Shown one piece after another: positions 1 to 12,400 of a stretch of 64,000 nucleotides of DNA. This DNA comes from Tyto alba (Eukaryota > Chordata > Aves > Strigiformes > Tytonidae): assembly GCF_018691265.1 (NCBI RefSeq), contig NW_024881321.1, forward strand, positions 16,650,698 to 16,714,697. The letters run 5' to 3'. The notes under the pieces are model-generated. The model saw only the letters and a program-made list of their open reading frames with translations. It was not told the DNA's origin and made no database searches. Made by a program: the position numbers and the translations under genes. Every line of letters begins with the position of its first letter. Position 1 is the first letter of the stretch.

Positions 1-603
1 GTGATTGTTATCAAGCTACCCCTCCTGCTCCTTGTCACAACACAATTTATCTCTCAGCATGCTCCATACTGAGACCTGTGAAGTGTAGGCTTCTTTGGTC
101 TTTGGGGCTCCTGCAGAACGGTAGAGCTGGGAAAGCTAGCTAGGTAAGCCAGTACCCTTTGTGAAAGGTATAGATTTGACTTAATGTGAAGGAGGGAAGA
201 CCAATAAGCTTGCTGTCTGCTTTTTGCCTTGGAGGAGAAGGAGATTGTTAGTTACTTGAAATAATTTGGGGATCTTGATATCAACTTTTTCCTTTCTCTG
301 AAAATAACTTCTGCAGGGAAAACAAGTAAAACAGGCTTGGTATTCACAGCTCATCTTGCAGGATAATCTTACACAGTAATAGTATAGAACATGTCAAGGG
401 AAGGCCACGGTGGTGAATCCTGTAGACACTCACACACGTTTCTCAGATAGGGACTTGCACAAAGAATTGTACCTCATGACACAAAGCACCACAGTAATAG
501 AATAATAAAACAATCCCCCATCCTGCTTATAGGACTTTCAAGTCCTGTTAGTGAAATGAAACACAGATAGAGGGCTGTTTAGTGCAAGAGTCCTCTGAAT
601 ACT

Positions 604-835
604 CATAGAATCATATAATGGTTTGGGTTGGAAGGGACATTTAAAGGTCATCTAGTCCAACCCCCCTGCCATGAGCAGGGACATCTTCAACTAGATCAGG
701 TTGCTCAGAGCCCCATCCAACCTGGCCTTGAATGTTTCCAGGGATGGAGCATCCACAATGTCTCTGGTCAACCTGGTCCAGTGTTTCACCACCCTCATCC
801 TAAAAAAGAACTATTGCTCTTAGTGCCTGACTGAA
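604..835 (-). repeat. CR1 LINE 3'-end fragment, reverse orientation
   Basis: The plus strand reads catagaatcatataatggtt followed by a ggttggaagggacattt-like block, then tgagcagggacatcttcaac and a cctggccttgaatgtttcca block. This is the reverse complement of the bird CR1 3' end, which normally finishes in repeats of ATTCTATG. The element is 5'-truncated, as most CR1 copies are, and stops near 835. Being non-coding, it explains the 68-codon open frame that overlaps it. Confidence 0.9.
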
Positions 836-2105
836 TCTAGAATCTTTATTTTTGAACAGGAAGAGCTATAAGAAGGAATATGAATATCTTGCTACAGTAG
901 AGATGTAGAAAGAATGCAACTGTCCTCAGCTGTACCTGTGAATCACCATGTCTTAATGTTGATACTGTTTTTCTTAATATCTCTTTGTTTCCTGGCCTTC
1001 CTCTAGCCGCCAGTAGGTTTCATAATCTAATGCTTTTTATATGTTATAAAGCCTAAAGCCTTACATTTTTAGAGAGTTGATTACATTGGTTCTGGAAGCC
1101 TATTAGCACACATACCAACTAGCTTTAATTTAGATGGCTTGGGTGAAAATTCCAATGGTGATTAGTGGCATAGCCTGTAGATGTAAACGTGTATTGTCTC
1201 AGTGGGTCCTTTCAGCCTGTCCCACTGTTTCATACCCATTGTGATTTATTTTCTAGTCGTATCAGATGATTTTTAAAAAGAGGCTACTTTCTTTGTGTAG
1301 ATATGCTGTGTCCATGCTTGCATGTCTCAGACTGAGGTGGTTATTTCTGGTGGCTGCAAACTGTACATAGTTAAATGCATATATATGTATGTGTGTAAGA
1401 TTTTGTATGGCAACTGGGTTTAATTTACATTTCTTAAATACTGCTTTGTGGAACCTAAAGCGTCATAAATACAACTCTTGACATTAAAGGTTCCTGATAA
1501 AAGAGTTTTCAAAGTCCACGCATAATGCTACACAAACTATATACTCCATTTTAATAATGCTTGTTAACAAGTCATTTTTCTCAATTGCAAAGGAACACAA
1601 GCATAAGAAATTTGGTGTATAAGTACTCCAAACTGTTAATTCTCCATTATGCAGTGAAAACAGTTTGTGTAGCAGCACAGTGTAAAAGCTCATGAGTGCC
1701 TTGCAAAGTCTAAGTGTGTATCATGTGTAGACTTGATTTTGTGCAGTATTACTGTTTCCATAAACTAGGCATCACCTATGTGTATGTGTTCATCGCACTG
1801 CTTATAAAATGATTAAGAGAACTTTTCTGGCAGACAGTTAGTGAAAAATAGTCTGTCAGTAATTGGGCAGACAGTGACAGACTTGTCCACAAACTTTCCT
1901 CTTCGCTTGTTATTTGTACTGGTAGAAATGGAATGTTTCTAAATTGGATTCTATGCTACTATATGTAAAGTATTAAAAAATTGTGTACTGTACCTTGCAT
2001 ACCGTGTGTCACAGTTGCAAGTGCTCTGTTGCTCGAAGTTGCATACAAGGCTGGCGGCTTTTTATTTTTGTTAAATACATACAATGTTTTCACTTTTTTT
2101 CCCAG

Positions 2106-2245
2106 AGTTATGCACTAAAGAAAAACCATCCTCTTCTGCACTGACCAGCACTTTTAGCGGGAGCTGTTTTCCCAGGTCCCCTGTTTCTCCTTTGGAATCT
2201 GACTTGGAATTACATAGTGATCCCCTATGCATAAATATACAGTGA
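2106..2245 (+). other. Orphan exon-like open segment with strong 3' splice site
   Basis: A pyrimidine tract ending tttttttcccag at 2105 is followed by 45 open codons (first complete codon 2108) and a TGA at 2243-2245. The translation is rich in Ser, Pro, Glu and Leu (for example RSPVSPLESDLELHSDP) and looks protein-like, not like a random AT-rich translation. I do not recognise it. The open frame needs a donor exon ending in phase 1, whereas the BORA exon that joins 3378 ends in phase 2, so it does not fit as a simple alternative BORA 3' end. It may be chance, or a terminal exon of another transcript. Confidence 0.3.
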
Positions 2246-3377
2246 TTTGTGCTTATTTTTTGGTATAATGACTAAATTTTGTGCCAATGTCTTCATAGAA
2301 CTGTCACTTTAGCATTGTATATGGCAGACATAGAAGATGGCATGTCCAAGTATTGCAGATCCAGCTGAAGTCTGATTAGCATCAAAGAAAGAGGGTTGTG
2401 AGGGGAAGTTTATGTATGTATTGGGCACACTTACATGTGTTTGTGTAGCTAATTATGGCCATTTTCTGACTGATTTCTAAAATTGCTCAAGGGTAATTCA
2501 GGTATACTAACTGTATATGAAAGTATTATGTGATGCTACAGTGATGATGAATATTCATTGTAAAATCTTTTTAAGCTTTTAAATTACATAGTAGTATCTG
2601 AAAGTGAGACTTGAAGGTGGCCATTAAAGGATGTATAAATGTAGAACCTCACACATCCTTTTGAAGGTGGCTCAAGTAACTACAATATTAAAAAAAAAAA
2701 AACAAAACTAGGTTAAAAGGTGCATGAGCAATGTACCTTTTGAACCAATGAATTGATTCAAACTGAAATACAATGTTCTATCCTGAACTGAAGAAAATAT
2801 AGCAGACTAGCTATTTGAAAGGGGGAACTCTGTGATGGGAAGATGGGCTGTGTCAGTAGTTTAGGCATGTAAACATGAGTATCTTCTCTTGCCCTTTTCC
2901 TTACAGCTCAAGTTTTTATTGTGCTTGGTTTTGTGGTGAGATTCATTGTAAGCCTACTCTCATGGCAACCCGAATAGTAAAATCTACTCATATGGCAAGT
3001 TCAACATAACTAAATGGATTATTTTGAAGTATCAGTTATGATTTGAGTTTTTGGCCAGATAAAGGTATTTGATAAGACTTGATAAAAAGACCTGATACAA
3101 GGAGTAAATAGAAGATTTGCAAATATGTACTTATAAATGGTACAGATATTTTTCAAGTGAACTGAAATAACTGAGAAGTACATTTATATTTCTAAATTTA
3201 TAGTATGAGATTATTGCGCATAACAGTAAAAACATAAGATTTAGGGCTTAATGCAGTTTCATTTATAATGTTTCTCTTAAGCATCTGTAAAAGATTACGT
3301 GGTTGGACTTTACTCTTTTTTTCTTTCCAACTATGTGATGGTGTTGATAATTGAGTTGTTTTTCATTTGTTACTTAG

Positions 3378-3423
3378 AATTGATAAGGAGACAGAAGACA
3401 GAAGACAAAAAGCCATTGAGGAG
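3378..3423 (+). CDS. BORA: BORA exon (RIDKE... segment)
   Basis: Follows ttacttag and ends before gtaata. It begins with the third base of an Arg codon (AG|A) and encodes IDKETEDRRQKAIEE, nearly identical to human BORA. It ends in phase 0. Confidence 0.93.
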
Positions 3424-6400
3424 GTAATAAAACTTTCTATGCTATGAAGTACTGATTTGTTTTACCTATACACCTACAAAAAAGATCCACGTCTATTATA
3501 GGATTTAAAAACTCATAAGTCTATTATTTTACTGGTCAGTGAGAAAGTAAATTTGTGTCCTCATCCCTTGCAGTTGTAGTTGGAATCCAGTTGGTCTTTT
3601 TCTTCCCATCTTCTTTCACGTACCTGTAAGTCAAAATAGTAGATTTTGCTGCTTTCATGTTGCTTAGTTAGTAGGAATGTAGCTGTAAGATAACTCTTAT
3701 AAATAGTTAATTTAAGGTCAAAAATAATGATTGAGTATTTTGGGGTTTATAGTAACTGTTAGTGTTAGGTGGCTTAGTTTCTTTTATTGCATTTTTTAAA
3801 ATATAGCAGAACCTTGGTGGTTGTTTTATTTCTTCCAAAGTCTGCTTAGTTGGAGGCAAGACTTTTTTATGGTAGTTTGTAGTTCTGTCCATTTTTCATT
3901 TTATTTTTTACTATCTGTCTAGCAGAGAAGGAAGAGTAAAGTGTTTCAAATCTTCACTACAGAAATCTTCAATGTTATTTCAATTAAAAAAAATAAAATA
4001 AACTAAGGCTCTGTTAGGCAAGTCTTCCTTAGTGTTACTGACCTTTTTATATTGTATCATGCTGTTACCAGTTTCTGTGTCTATAAGCAAAAAATATGTT
4101 TTATGATTCCATGAAGGTGCCATGTAGTTGACCTGTAACTAAGATACTCTGTTCTAAATCTGCATTAAAAGGATATTTCTTCTTTGGAATGGATCATTCA
4201 GCAGAACAGCTTGAGACCATGTCTCTGATAAAAATTATGCCTTTAATAGTTGGGTGTTTCAAGCTGAGTTGTTTTGTTTTGTTTTTTCATTTGCTTTGAG
4301 TCTTGCTTTTATTGAGAGCAGGATTTGCCATGTATTTCTTGAGGTTATGTAATAGTGTTCATGTCCTCAGCATCAGGGTGTTCGAGACTGCAACTGTGAC
4401 AGCAGATAGAGTTTCTGGTTCAAAGAGTAAGACTGCTAACCAGTTTAGCCAAATACACTAATAATATTGCCAAAGAGCCTTGGTTGTCCACTTCTTTTAC
4501 TGTTACTGGAGTGTCTCTTTAGCACTTCTGCAAAATAGCACAACTATCAAAATACTACGATTTAACAAACTGAAAATCTGAAAAGAATTATGTTAAACAA
4601 CTGTGCAGTAAGTATGGCTGAGACAATTCACATTTGTAAATGAGTAATTAGTGTTAAATGTAACTTTTGTACAATTTTCATTCTTCAGACTTGAAAGATC
4701 TGACATGGTATGTGTCATAAAGAAAACGGGAGTCATCTTAAAATCTCTGGGCCTGAAGTAATTAAATATATTTTGGGTGTAAGGGATAACTAAGTTTTGG
4801 GGAAGAAGGAGTTAAAATTCTTAAAATATAGATGTGTGAATAGCAAAAGATATGACTTAAAGTTTTCTTGTTCAGGGTACTAATCTAAATTTAAAGTTGA
4901 GAGTCTCCAATTTTTAAAAGTGGTAAGATGGTTTATTTCTATTCTACTCTAGTTTTTCACAAGACGACTCATAGTTCCTTCTCCTTGGATTGAACACGAA
5001 GGCAAGCAAGTTTCTCAGTTTAATTCAACTAAATGTAAGTTGCTTTTGTGTGTCCACCCCAAATTACTTCGCTTTTGAAGAAAGTATCAAGCATAATTTT
5101 TTCAACCTCAATTTAAATTTTAAGAACCAATGATAAAAAAGGGCACAACTGATAGATTTTTAGTTGTTCTCTCCAAGTGCGTTCTTTGTTTTCAAATCAT
5201 TTATTAATTCAGAATTTTACATAATTCTTCCTTTTTGTTATTGCTTTACTCCTGTTCTTAAATCTTTTTCCTTTCATAACCTGTCTTCAACTGGTTTAAT
5301 TTACATACGCAACTTTGCTGTGGGAATGCTGGTAATAGTCAAGTCATCTACTTCACTCCTGATACCTGCACATCTGACACTTTCTGACTGCTTTCCTGCC
5401 AATATAAATACATGGGGAAACTGAGTTCCATATGTTTCTACCCTTACCTGCCACATAAATTCCTCTTGTCCTCTTAGTGTCCTGCTAGTTCATTGTCATT
5501 GTATGTCGGGTTGTGGCGTTTCTCAAGTTTATTTCATTTATGCCATTATTAGATTTTTTTTTTTATTAATGCTGTTGTTATTAAAGTGTATATATAACCA
5601 TCGTAATGGATGGTAAATTGATTACAAGCTGGACAAATATCAGCTATAAAGTATTGTTTGCATTCGGTATAGTTCTGTAGGAAACTCTTAAATAAGTGTT
5701 TAGGCATTTTTGCATAATTTGGAAGAGGCTAAACTGTTGCATTTTTTTATCAGGGAGATGCAGCTTGAGGGTAGTGTATTTCCAGTTGTCAATTCTAGAA
5801 TCGTCATTTCTTGGGCAGAGAACATAAGCCACAATCCTAGACCTGGGAAAGTGAGTGGTGAAAGAAAATGGTCTAATATGTTGCTTAGCTGTATAAAAAG
5901 GGGGCAGTGGGAGATTCTTCATCTTTGTCTTCAAGTCCAGACTGCATGATTTTCTGGAAACGTGTTTTACTTGAACACAGCCTGTTTGGCTAAGCATAAA
6001 CGGAGTTTATTTTAAATCTCTAATATAGAGGAGGCTGCAGGAAGCAAAGATTTGAGCAAAGTTGATGCTACTTCACTAAGCTTTTTTTGAATAGAAAGGA
6101 ACCAAAATTCTCTATCTCAGCTATAATAGTAACCTTTCTTCAGTACTCCATTCTAATCTATTCCAAGCTTTGATGCAAAAATTTTGTTTAGTAGTATTAA
6201 ATATTCTAATTTACTGCTGCTAGTTTTCAAAATTCTCTATGCAATGCATGCTTAAATGTAAGCTCTTATCTGTTTTTCAGCCATAGATTTGAATAACATT
6301 TCTCCAATTGGAAGACAGCTAACTTTGCAGCCTGGGAAAAGCAATGGTGGGTAAAAAGCAATGTCTGAAATTGCAGGCTTTCTCTGAAGCAAAATAACCC

Positions 6401-9400
6401 ATTTTTTTAATGGCTATTTAATTTCAAAAGGGAACTATTTTTTTGTTAGTATTCCAGTAGAAGTACTTTTTCTTGAACTGCATGGTAGTATCAATTTTAA
6501 TATCAATTTCTCATAGTAATTTAATTCTATTATACTCTCAGATTTTTTCTGAAGTAAAACCAAAAGTCCTCTGTAGACTGTAGAGTGCATTTTTTCCAAC
6601 TCCATGTATGTACTTTTTCTGAAAAAAAAGTGAATACAAGCCTCAGGTTTATGGGTAAATTACAGCTTCGAGAAACCTTTAATGTGTTGGATCATTTTGG
6701 GTTAGAGTGTCTAATTCTCTGCCAAATAAATAGCTGAAATCTTAAGACATCTTTTAAAATATTTCATTTTAAATAAATAGGTAGTGTTTTTCCCCAGTGT
6801 ATTTTGATGATCTTTTTCCCATTTCCTTTTGAATCCTTCCTTTCTTCAGAGACCTCTCTCCTCAGTTAAGAATGTCTCTCTAGAGGCTTTTATGTTACAA
6901 CCTTTGGTTTTTTATATCTAGGCCTGAGTGTGCTGTCAAATCAGAATCCTAGCTTTAATTAACACTTTTCCTTATTGCAACTGTAACTTAAGTAGCTCAC
7001 TTGCAATGCAATTTGAAAGCCAATTTTTGCTTCTGCAGATTTAGTAAAAGGTCACTGCAAGCTAATTTTGTTGGTTTTATTCATTTCAGCTGCTTGTCAG
7101 ACAGTACTGTCCTTGCCAGTGGATTTTAATTTAGAGAAAATACTAGGTATGTTGTGTAATATCTAAATTTAATTATGAATGTCTAAATAGAAAACTTGGT
7201 TTTGTGTTGTTTGCTGAGGTTTTTTTGTCTTATGAAATATTGAAAACCTGATGTACAAATGGAAGTTTTCAGTATGTGTTCTAAACAGTTACTGCGTGTT
7301 ACATGGGACATCTGACTTAAATGTGATTTGAGTGTAAACATAAAAAGAGGAGGGATATGGAGGACAACTGGAAATGGATTAACAATTCTGAATGCGTAAA
7401 AGATAGTAAGGAGAAGACACCCTCGCCTCCCCCCAAATAGAGCAGTAATTTAATAGAGCTGTTTGATGTACAGATTGCTGGCCATGAGGCTTCTAGCCCA
7501 ACTTTGCCTTGAGCAAAGCTACACTATAATTCTCAGCTTTTAATTTAATCGAAGCCGTGGTGGTGACGAGAAGTTGTGTGGTGGCAGTAAAGCCATGACC
7601 GCTGAGTGGGGAGACACAAGTCCAAATTAACTGTCTGATTATAACTGCTGTATCAAGCAATTACTGCCAGCTTCTCAGGCAAAGAGGCTGGAAAGGCCTG
7701 TTCTTACAGCTCAGGTGTGGGAATAGTGGGTGTAGCCAGCTCAGAGGTTTTTGGCTGCATGCTCCTATCCCAGTACTGAAGTGCACAACCATGATTTTGG
7801 GCCATCAGAATTAAAACAGGAAAACAATCATATCTATTGCTTTAGTGTTTTGTCTTAGCAAATATTTCCATCAGTGCATAGTTTGTGAATTACTGTTTCT
7901 TTCACAAGGAATATCCAATTAGAATAGAGCAAGAGCAAAAAACTAAAATAATCTGTTAAATCTCAGCATATTTTAAGGGGTCTTTGTTAACATCTCTATG
8001 CTTTTCTACTGTAAACTGCTAACTGCTTTGACTTTCTTCGAGTTGAGTCTGGGTTGCCCTTGGATGTATCATGATGATCATCAAAGCATATGGGAGACCT
8101 GAAAAAGGGTCTAGTTTTGCTTGGGTAGCATAATAACCCCCTTGTCACCACTCAGATGTGAAGAATAATAGAATTTTGGAAAAGGCCAGTAAGTAGATGC
8201 TAGGCAGTATTTATTATCTTTTTAAACGCAGACTTTAGTGTTAAAGGATGGTAGGCAGAAGTAGAACCTTGGTAGACAGAGCAGATTTTTGTAATTATAA
8301 CAAGTGATTCTTTGGAATAGGTACCTAAATTAGATTAATTACTTGCTGTATTGGTAGATTGGATTAAACATTTTAATTTAGTTATATAGGTCTCTGTAGT
8401 GGAAGATTTATTTTTTTGTCTTGCATTCTTACTGAAAATTACTTGTCCCCCCATTTCTAGGTGAATATTTTAGAACTGATGAATTTGCAGATCAGTCTCA
8501 GGAAAATCTGAGCTCTTCATCACTCAGAAGAAAGCTGTTTCTAGAAGAAAATGGGAGTGTATCTGGGTGTTTGTCCCCTTCTCTACATAGTTCACGTGGT
8601 AGTCAGCCACTTGGAGTGCTTTGTTCAATAGACATATCTCCAGTCCGATGCAGAAGCCCTCTGGAAACATCTAGTTCAGTAAGTAGCCTGTTCTGGGGGC
8701 TGGGTGGAATGTGACTTACCTGGCACAGGAGGAGTTCTCAGAGCAAGATCTACCAAGTCTGTGTTCTAACAGACTTCACCAGAGGAACAACCGTGTTTTT
8801 AATAAGCTACAACTGCTTTATGACAGAGTAGGTGTTAGACCAAAGGGTGGTGTGGGTTTGGTTTGGTTGTGGTTGTTTTTTTTTTTTTTTTTTTCAAATT
8901 AATTTTAAAAAAGCACAAAAAAAGTCTTGAAATAATATACTACTGACTTTTTAATACATCAAATTATTAGGTTGTGCTGCTATTCTTTTGTATAAAAGGA
9001 ATTATGCTTTCATTTTGTTATGAATAGGAAGATAGGAAGTAAGAATGGATACATATACAAGACCTTCTGAAATCATGTTGAAACTATTTTTTTTTTTTTT
9101 TTTTTCATAAAATGCGTACACCAAAAAGGCCTATTTAAATCCATGAACTGGCTAAAATACTAGTTATAGCTCAAATTCATTTATGGATGTGGAACTGGTG
9201 GATCTTTGAATGCAGTGCTAAATATGCTTTTTTCTTTTCCATTGACCAGAGATTTCAGATGAATAGACATTTATTAGAACACAGAACATAATGTCTTCTT
9301 TAAATTAAGCAAGATGAACTGTATTCCCAGATGGATATAGCACAGCTACACTGGTTTAGGTGGTGTGGTTTCATCTATTTGGTAGCTGAAGTGCATGGAA

Positions 9401-12400
9401 AAAACTACCTCAGCAAGAATGTGGTTTAAAAAAAAAAGTCTTCGCTATGGTAACCTAGTAAAGAAATCCTACAACATAATTAATACTGCTAGAAATGATG
9501 TTTGGTTTTGCACCACACTCTTAGGCAAGATCACAACCACTATTAAGAAAAAGTATGTTGCCTGCTGCTCAGTTAAATAACTCAGATAATACGGATTCCT
9601 TTAAAATACAAATAGTGGCTGGCTTTCATCTGCATTGCTATGCGCAAGAAATTGCAATTAAATACTTGACTATATATACAGATAACATTAATTCTCTGTT
9701 AAGGCTTCTCATAGTTCTTAAATATAATGGGTATTATAGTCTTAGTTGGTATTATGTGACAGTTTGAGTCCATTGCTCTTTTCCTGTGTGGAGGCATAAA
9801 GTCCAAGAAGTGAAGAGCTGCAACTGGAATATTTAAGATAGAGTAATGATACATTATTGTACATGATTAATTTCCTCAGTGCTGCCATATTAGGCTTTCT
9901 AGGTAGAACACATTTTGATATACATAGTAGTCAATGCTTACGTTATGAAAATAAGCCTTTCTTTGGTTTTGTTTTTAACTGAAGGGTCAGTTTTCATCAA
10001 GTCCTATTCAGGGAGGAACAAGGGCTTACAGTCTGGGAAGTATAACCAGTCCCACATTTCCAGAGGGGTCTCCTGTACAAAATGGTTCTCCTACTTTTTC
10101 ACCAATTGCTTTTCACATCAGAAAGACACCACTGTCAGGTATGGTTTAATTGTATATATATTATTCTTTCTTGATTCACGTATTTTTATTATAAAAACTG
10201 CTGCATTCTTACTGGAACTTGTTTCTGTTTGGAGACGAGTTACTGTGCTTGGCAGACCAGCAGTCTCCTTCTATATGACACATTTACTGTTTAGCAGGGA
10301 AATATCATAATGATGTGAAACAGTGAAATGTATCTGCTTGCAAAAAATCAACTAGGGAGAATATTTTAGAAGAAGGAATTGAGAGGAAGGAAAAAAATTA
10401 AAGGAATAATCAAGTGTGAGAAGGGGGGATTAAAGCCATATGCCTGAACTAAGTTAGGTCACAATTCTGATTTGGCCAAACCAGATGCATTTTAATTGGA
10501 CAAAGAATGTTTAGCATGAGTTTTCAAATCATGTGAATGCAAAGATTATTTGAAATGCAACTGACTAGTGAAGAAATCACAAACATTTTGTGTCCTTGTT
10601 GCTGTAGAAAATGTCAGTATTTCATGTTTCATCCATTACCCAGTAAGACTTAATGCCACGTTTGTACATGATTTTGCTCTTATGAGCCTTCTGTTTTTTT
10701 AACACTGTTATATGTGGAGATTGTATAGGTGCTTTCTCCCTTCTTTGATTTTCTTAAACTTTATTGCTGCCCCAAAATTTTTAAATGCCTATAGAATATA
10801 TGTATTGATATTTTTTGGGGAAAAAAGCCACTGAACCAGCCTTCACAGTTTCCTTTGAACACTGTGTAGTATTGACATTTGAAAATGCAAGGCCTCCAAT
10901 ACACCAAATCATGTAAAAGGAAACAAATTTAGTGGTAAAAATGGAATAAAAACCTGCCTTTACCATGGTAGTTTAAATGTGCTGGTGGTTTGTGGGGTGT
11001 TTTTTCGGGGGGGGGGGGGGAGGAGGTGTTGGGGTTTTTTGGGTGTTTTTTTTTTTTGTTTTCTGTGTTTTTTCTTTGTTTTCTGTTTTTGTGTTGTGTT
11101 TTTTTTTTTTTTAATTGTATTCTGGGTTTTTGTGGTTTTGTTTTTTTTTTTTTTTTTTTTTTAAGAAGGTCTTGGAGCTGGGAGACAGTGGTCAGTGAAA
11201 TACTATATAGTTGGCTATAATTCTTGAAAGGACTGTAGGGCTTTGAGGATGATGCCTTTAACTCCACCTAATATCTGATAGAAGAACTCCATTGTTTTTT
11301 ACAGACCAAAGAAAATTCACATTTCATTCTCCAGATATTCCTTCTTCCTCAAATAGAATGACACCCCCAATTATGAGAAGTCCTTATATAGATGGTTGTT
11401 CCCCGATTAAAAATTGTTCTCCTATGAGGCTTGGATCATGTAGAGGAACTGCCCAGTATCAGACTTCCGTCATTAGAATACCGATTGCAGTTGAGAATCA
11501 GAGTGAGGATGAGGAAGACAAAGAAAATGCTTCTCCAGCAGAAGCTCGGTTCCCAGAAATGGATAACGGAATAAACTTATGCCAGGAAGATGGTGATTCT
11601 TTTGCACGTGGTACGCATCTCGTGGTAGCAACTGTGTCTATTGCATCAGCTCACTCAGAAGCTTGTCATCAAAGGTTGTCATCATTTCAGGATATAGAAG
11701 GCTCAAAGGAAAATAATACTGTAGATATGGCTGACGCAGCTGACGTGTCGGAGGAGAACACTTGGATAAAAGAAACAATTGGCAATAGCAATGCACCAAT
11801 GACCAGCTTTATGACAGGGATAACTTTCAGCATTGAAAACTCTCGCATGTGCATGTCGCCTCTGGCAGAAAGCAGTGCAATTCCTTGTGACAACAGTAGT
11901 ATTCAGGTAAAAATAAAAATCTTTTGCTTCTCTGGAAAACTGAGATTGACGTACTAGCTTTTAATATGTAAACCATTCTGGAAGTAACTGTCTGTATTCC
12001 TCTCATCGGGTGTAGCACGTAGATGGTATTGGGACTTATTCCTGTCCCCCATCCATTTTCCTCTTAGTGGAGTTAGCATAGCATTTATAAATTATTTTTG
12101 TGTTACTGTGTACAATAATGTATTGAACTTACTCCAAACCAATTCTGACAGACCCATTTACAATTTGCTTTTGTTACTAACTGATGGTAGTTGCTTTGTT
12201 GGATTAAGTTCTGTTAATTAAATGCAAGTCATATAATGTATGAGAATCTGAGAGGTTTGTTGGTGTTAAATGGCAGTAAATATTTAAAGCCCTGCTTCTT
12301 GATTTCAGGTGGACAGTGGTTATAATACACAGACTTGTGGAAGCAGCATTATGGATACTGCGGGGGCTGAAAACAGTTGCAGAGAAAATGATGTGAATAC

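Larger units (their letters stand above)
1..3377. other. Sequence upstream of first recognised BORA exon (probably BORA intron)
   Basis: AT-rich sequence without any exon of the known BORA N-terminal half: I searched for codons of the conserved Trp-Ser-Ile-Asp-Gln segment and did not find them. It contains one CR1 fragment (604-835) and an exon-like open segment (2106-2245). Because the first BORA exon seen starts in the middle of a codon, this stretch is most simply an intron of more than 3.3 kb. Confidence 0.6.

Noticed and set aside
2540..2565. C-box-like tgatgatgaat suggesting a C/D snoRNA
   Set aside because: No D box with a terminal stem at a suitable distance.
7541..7770. GC-richer segment in a BORA intron suggesting a tRNA-derived SINE
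   Set aside because: Some A-box-like letters but no convincing B box, tail or target duplication.
10929..11267. Open frames on both strands at the G/T tract
   Set aside because: Translation is Lys/Pro or Phe/Val/Gly runs due to low complexity.
11292..11957. A 221-codon open frame taken as a stand-alone gene
   Set aside because: It is one BORA exon (11305-11906) with intronic read-through on both sides; the last residues after Gln at 11906 are intron.
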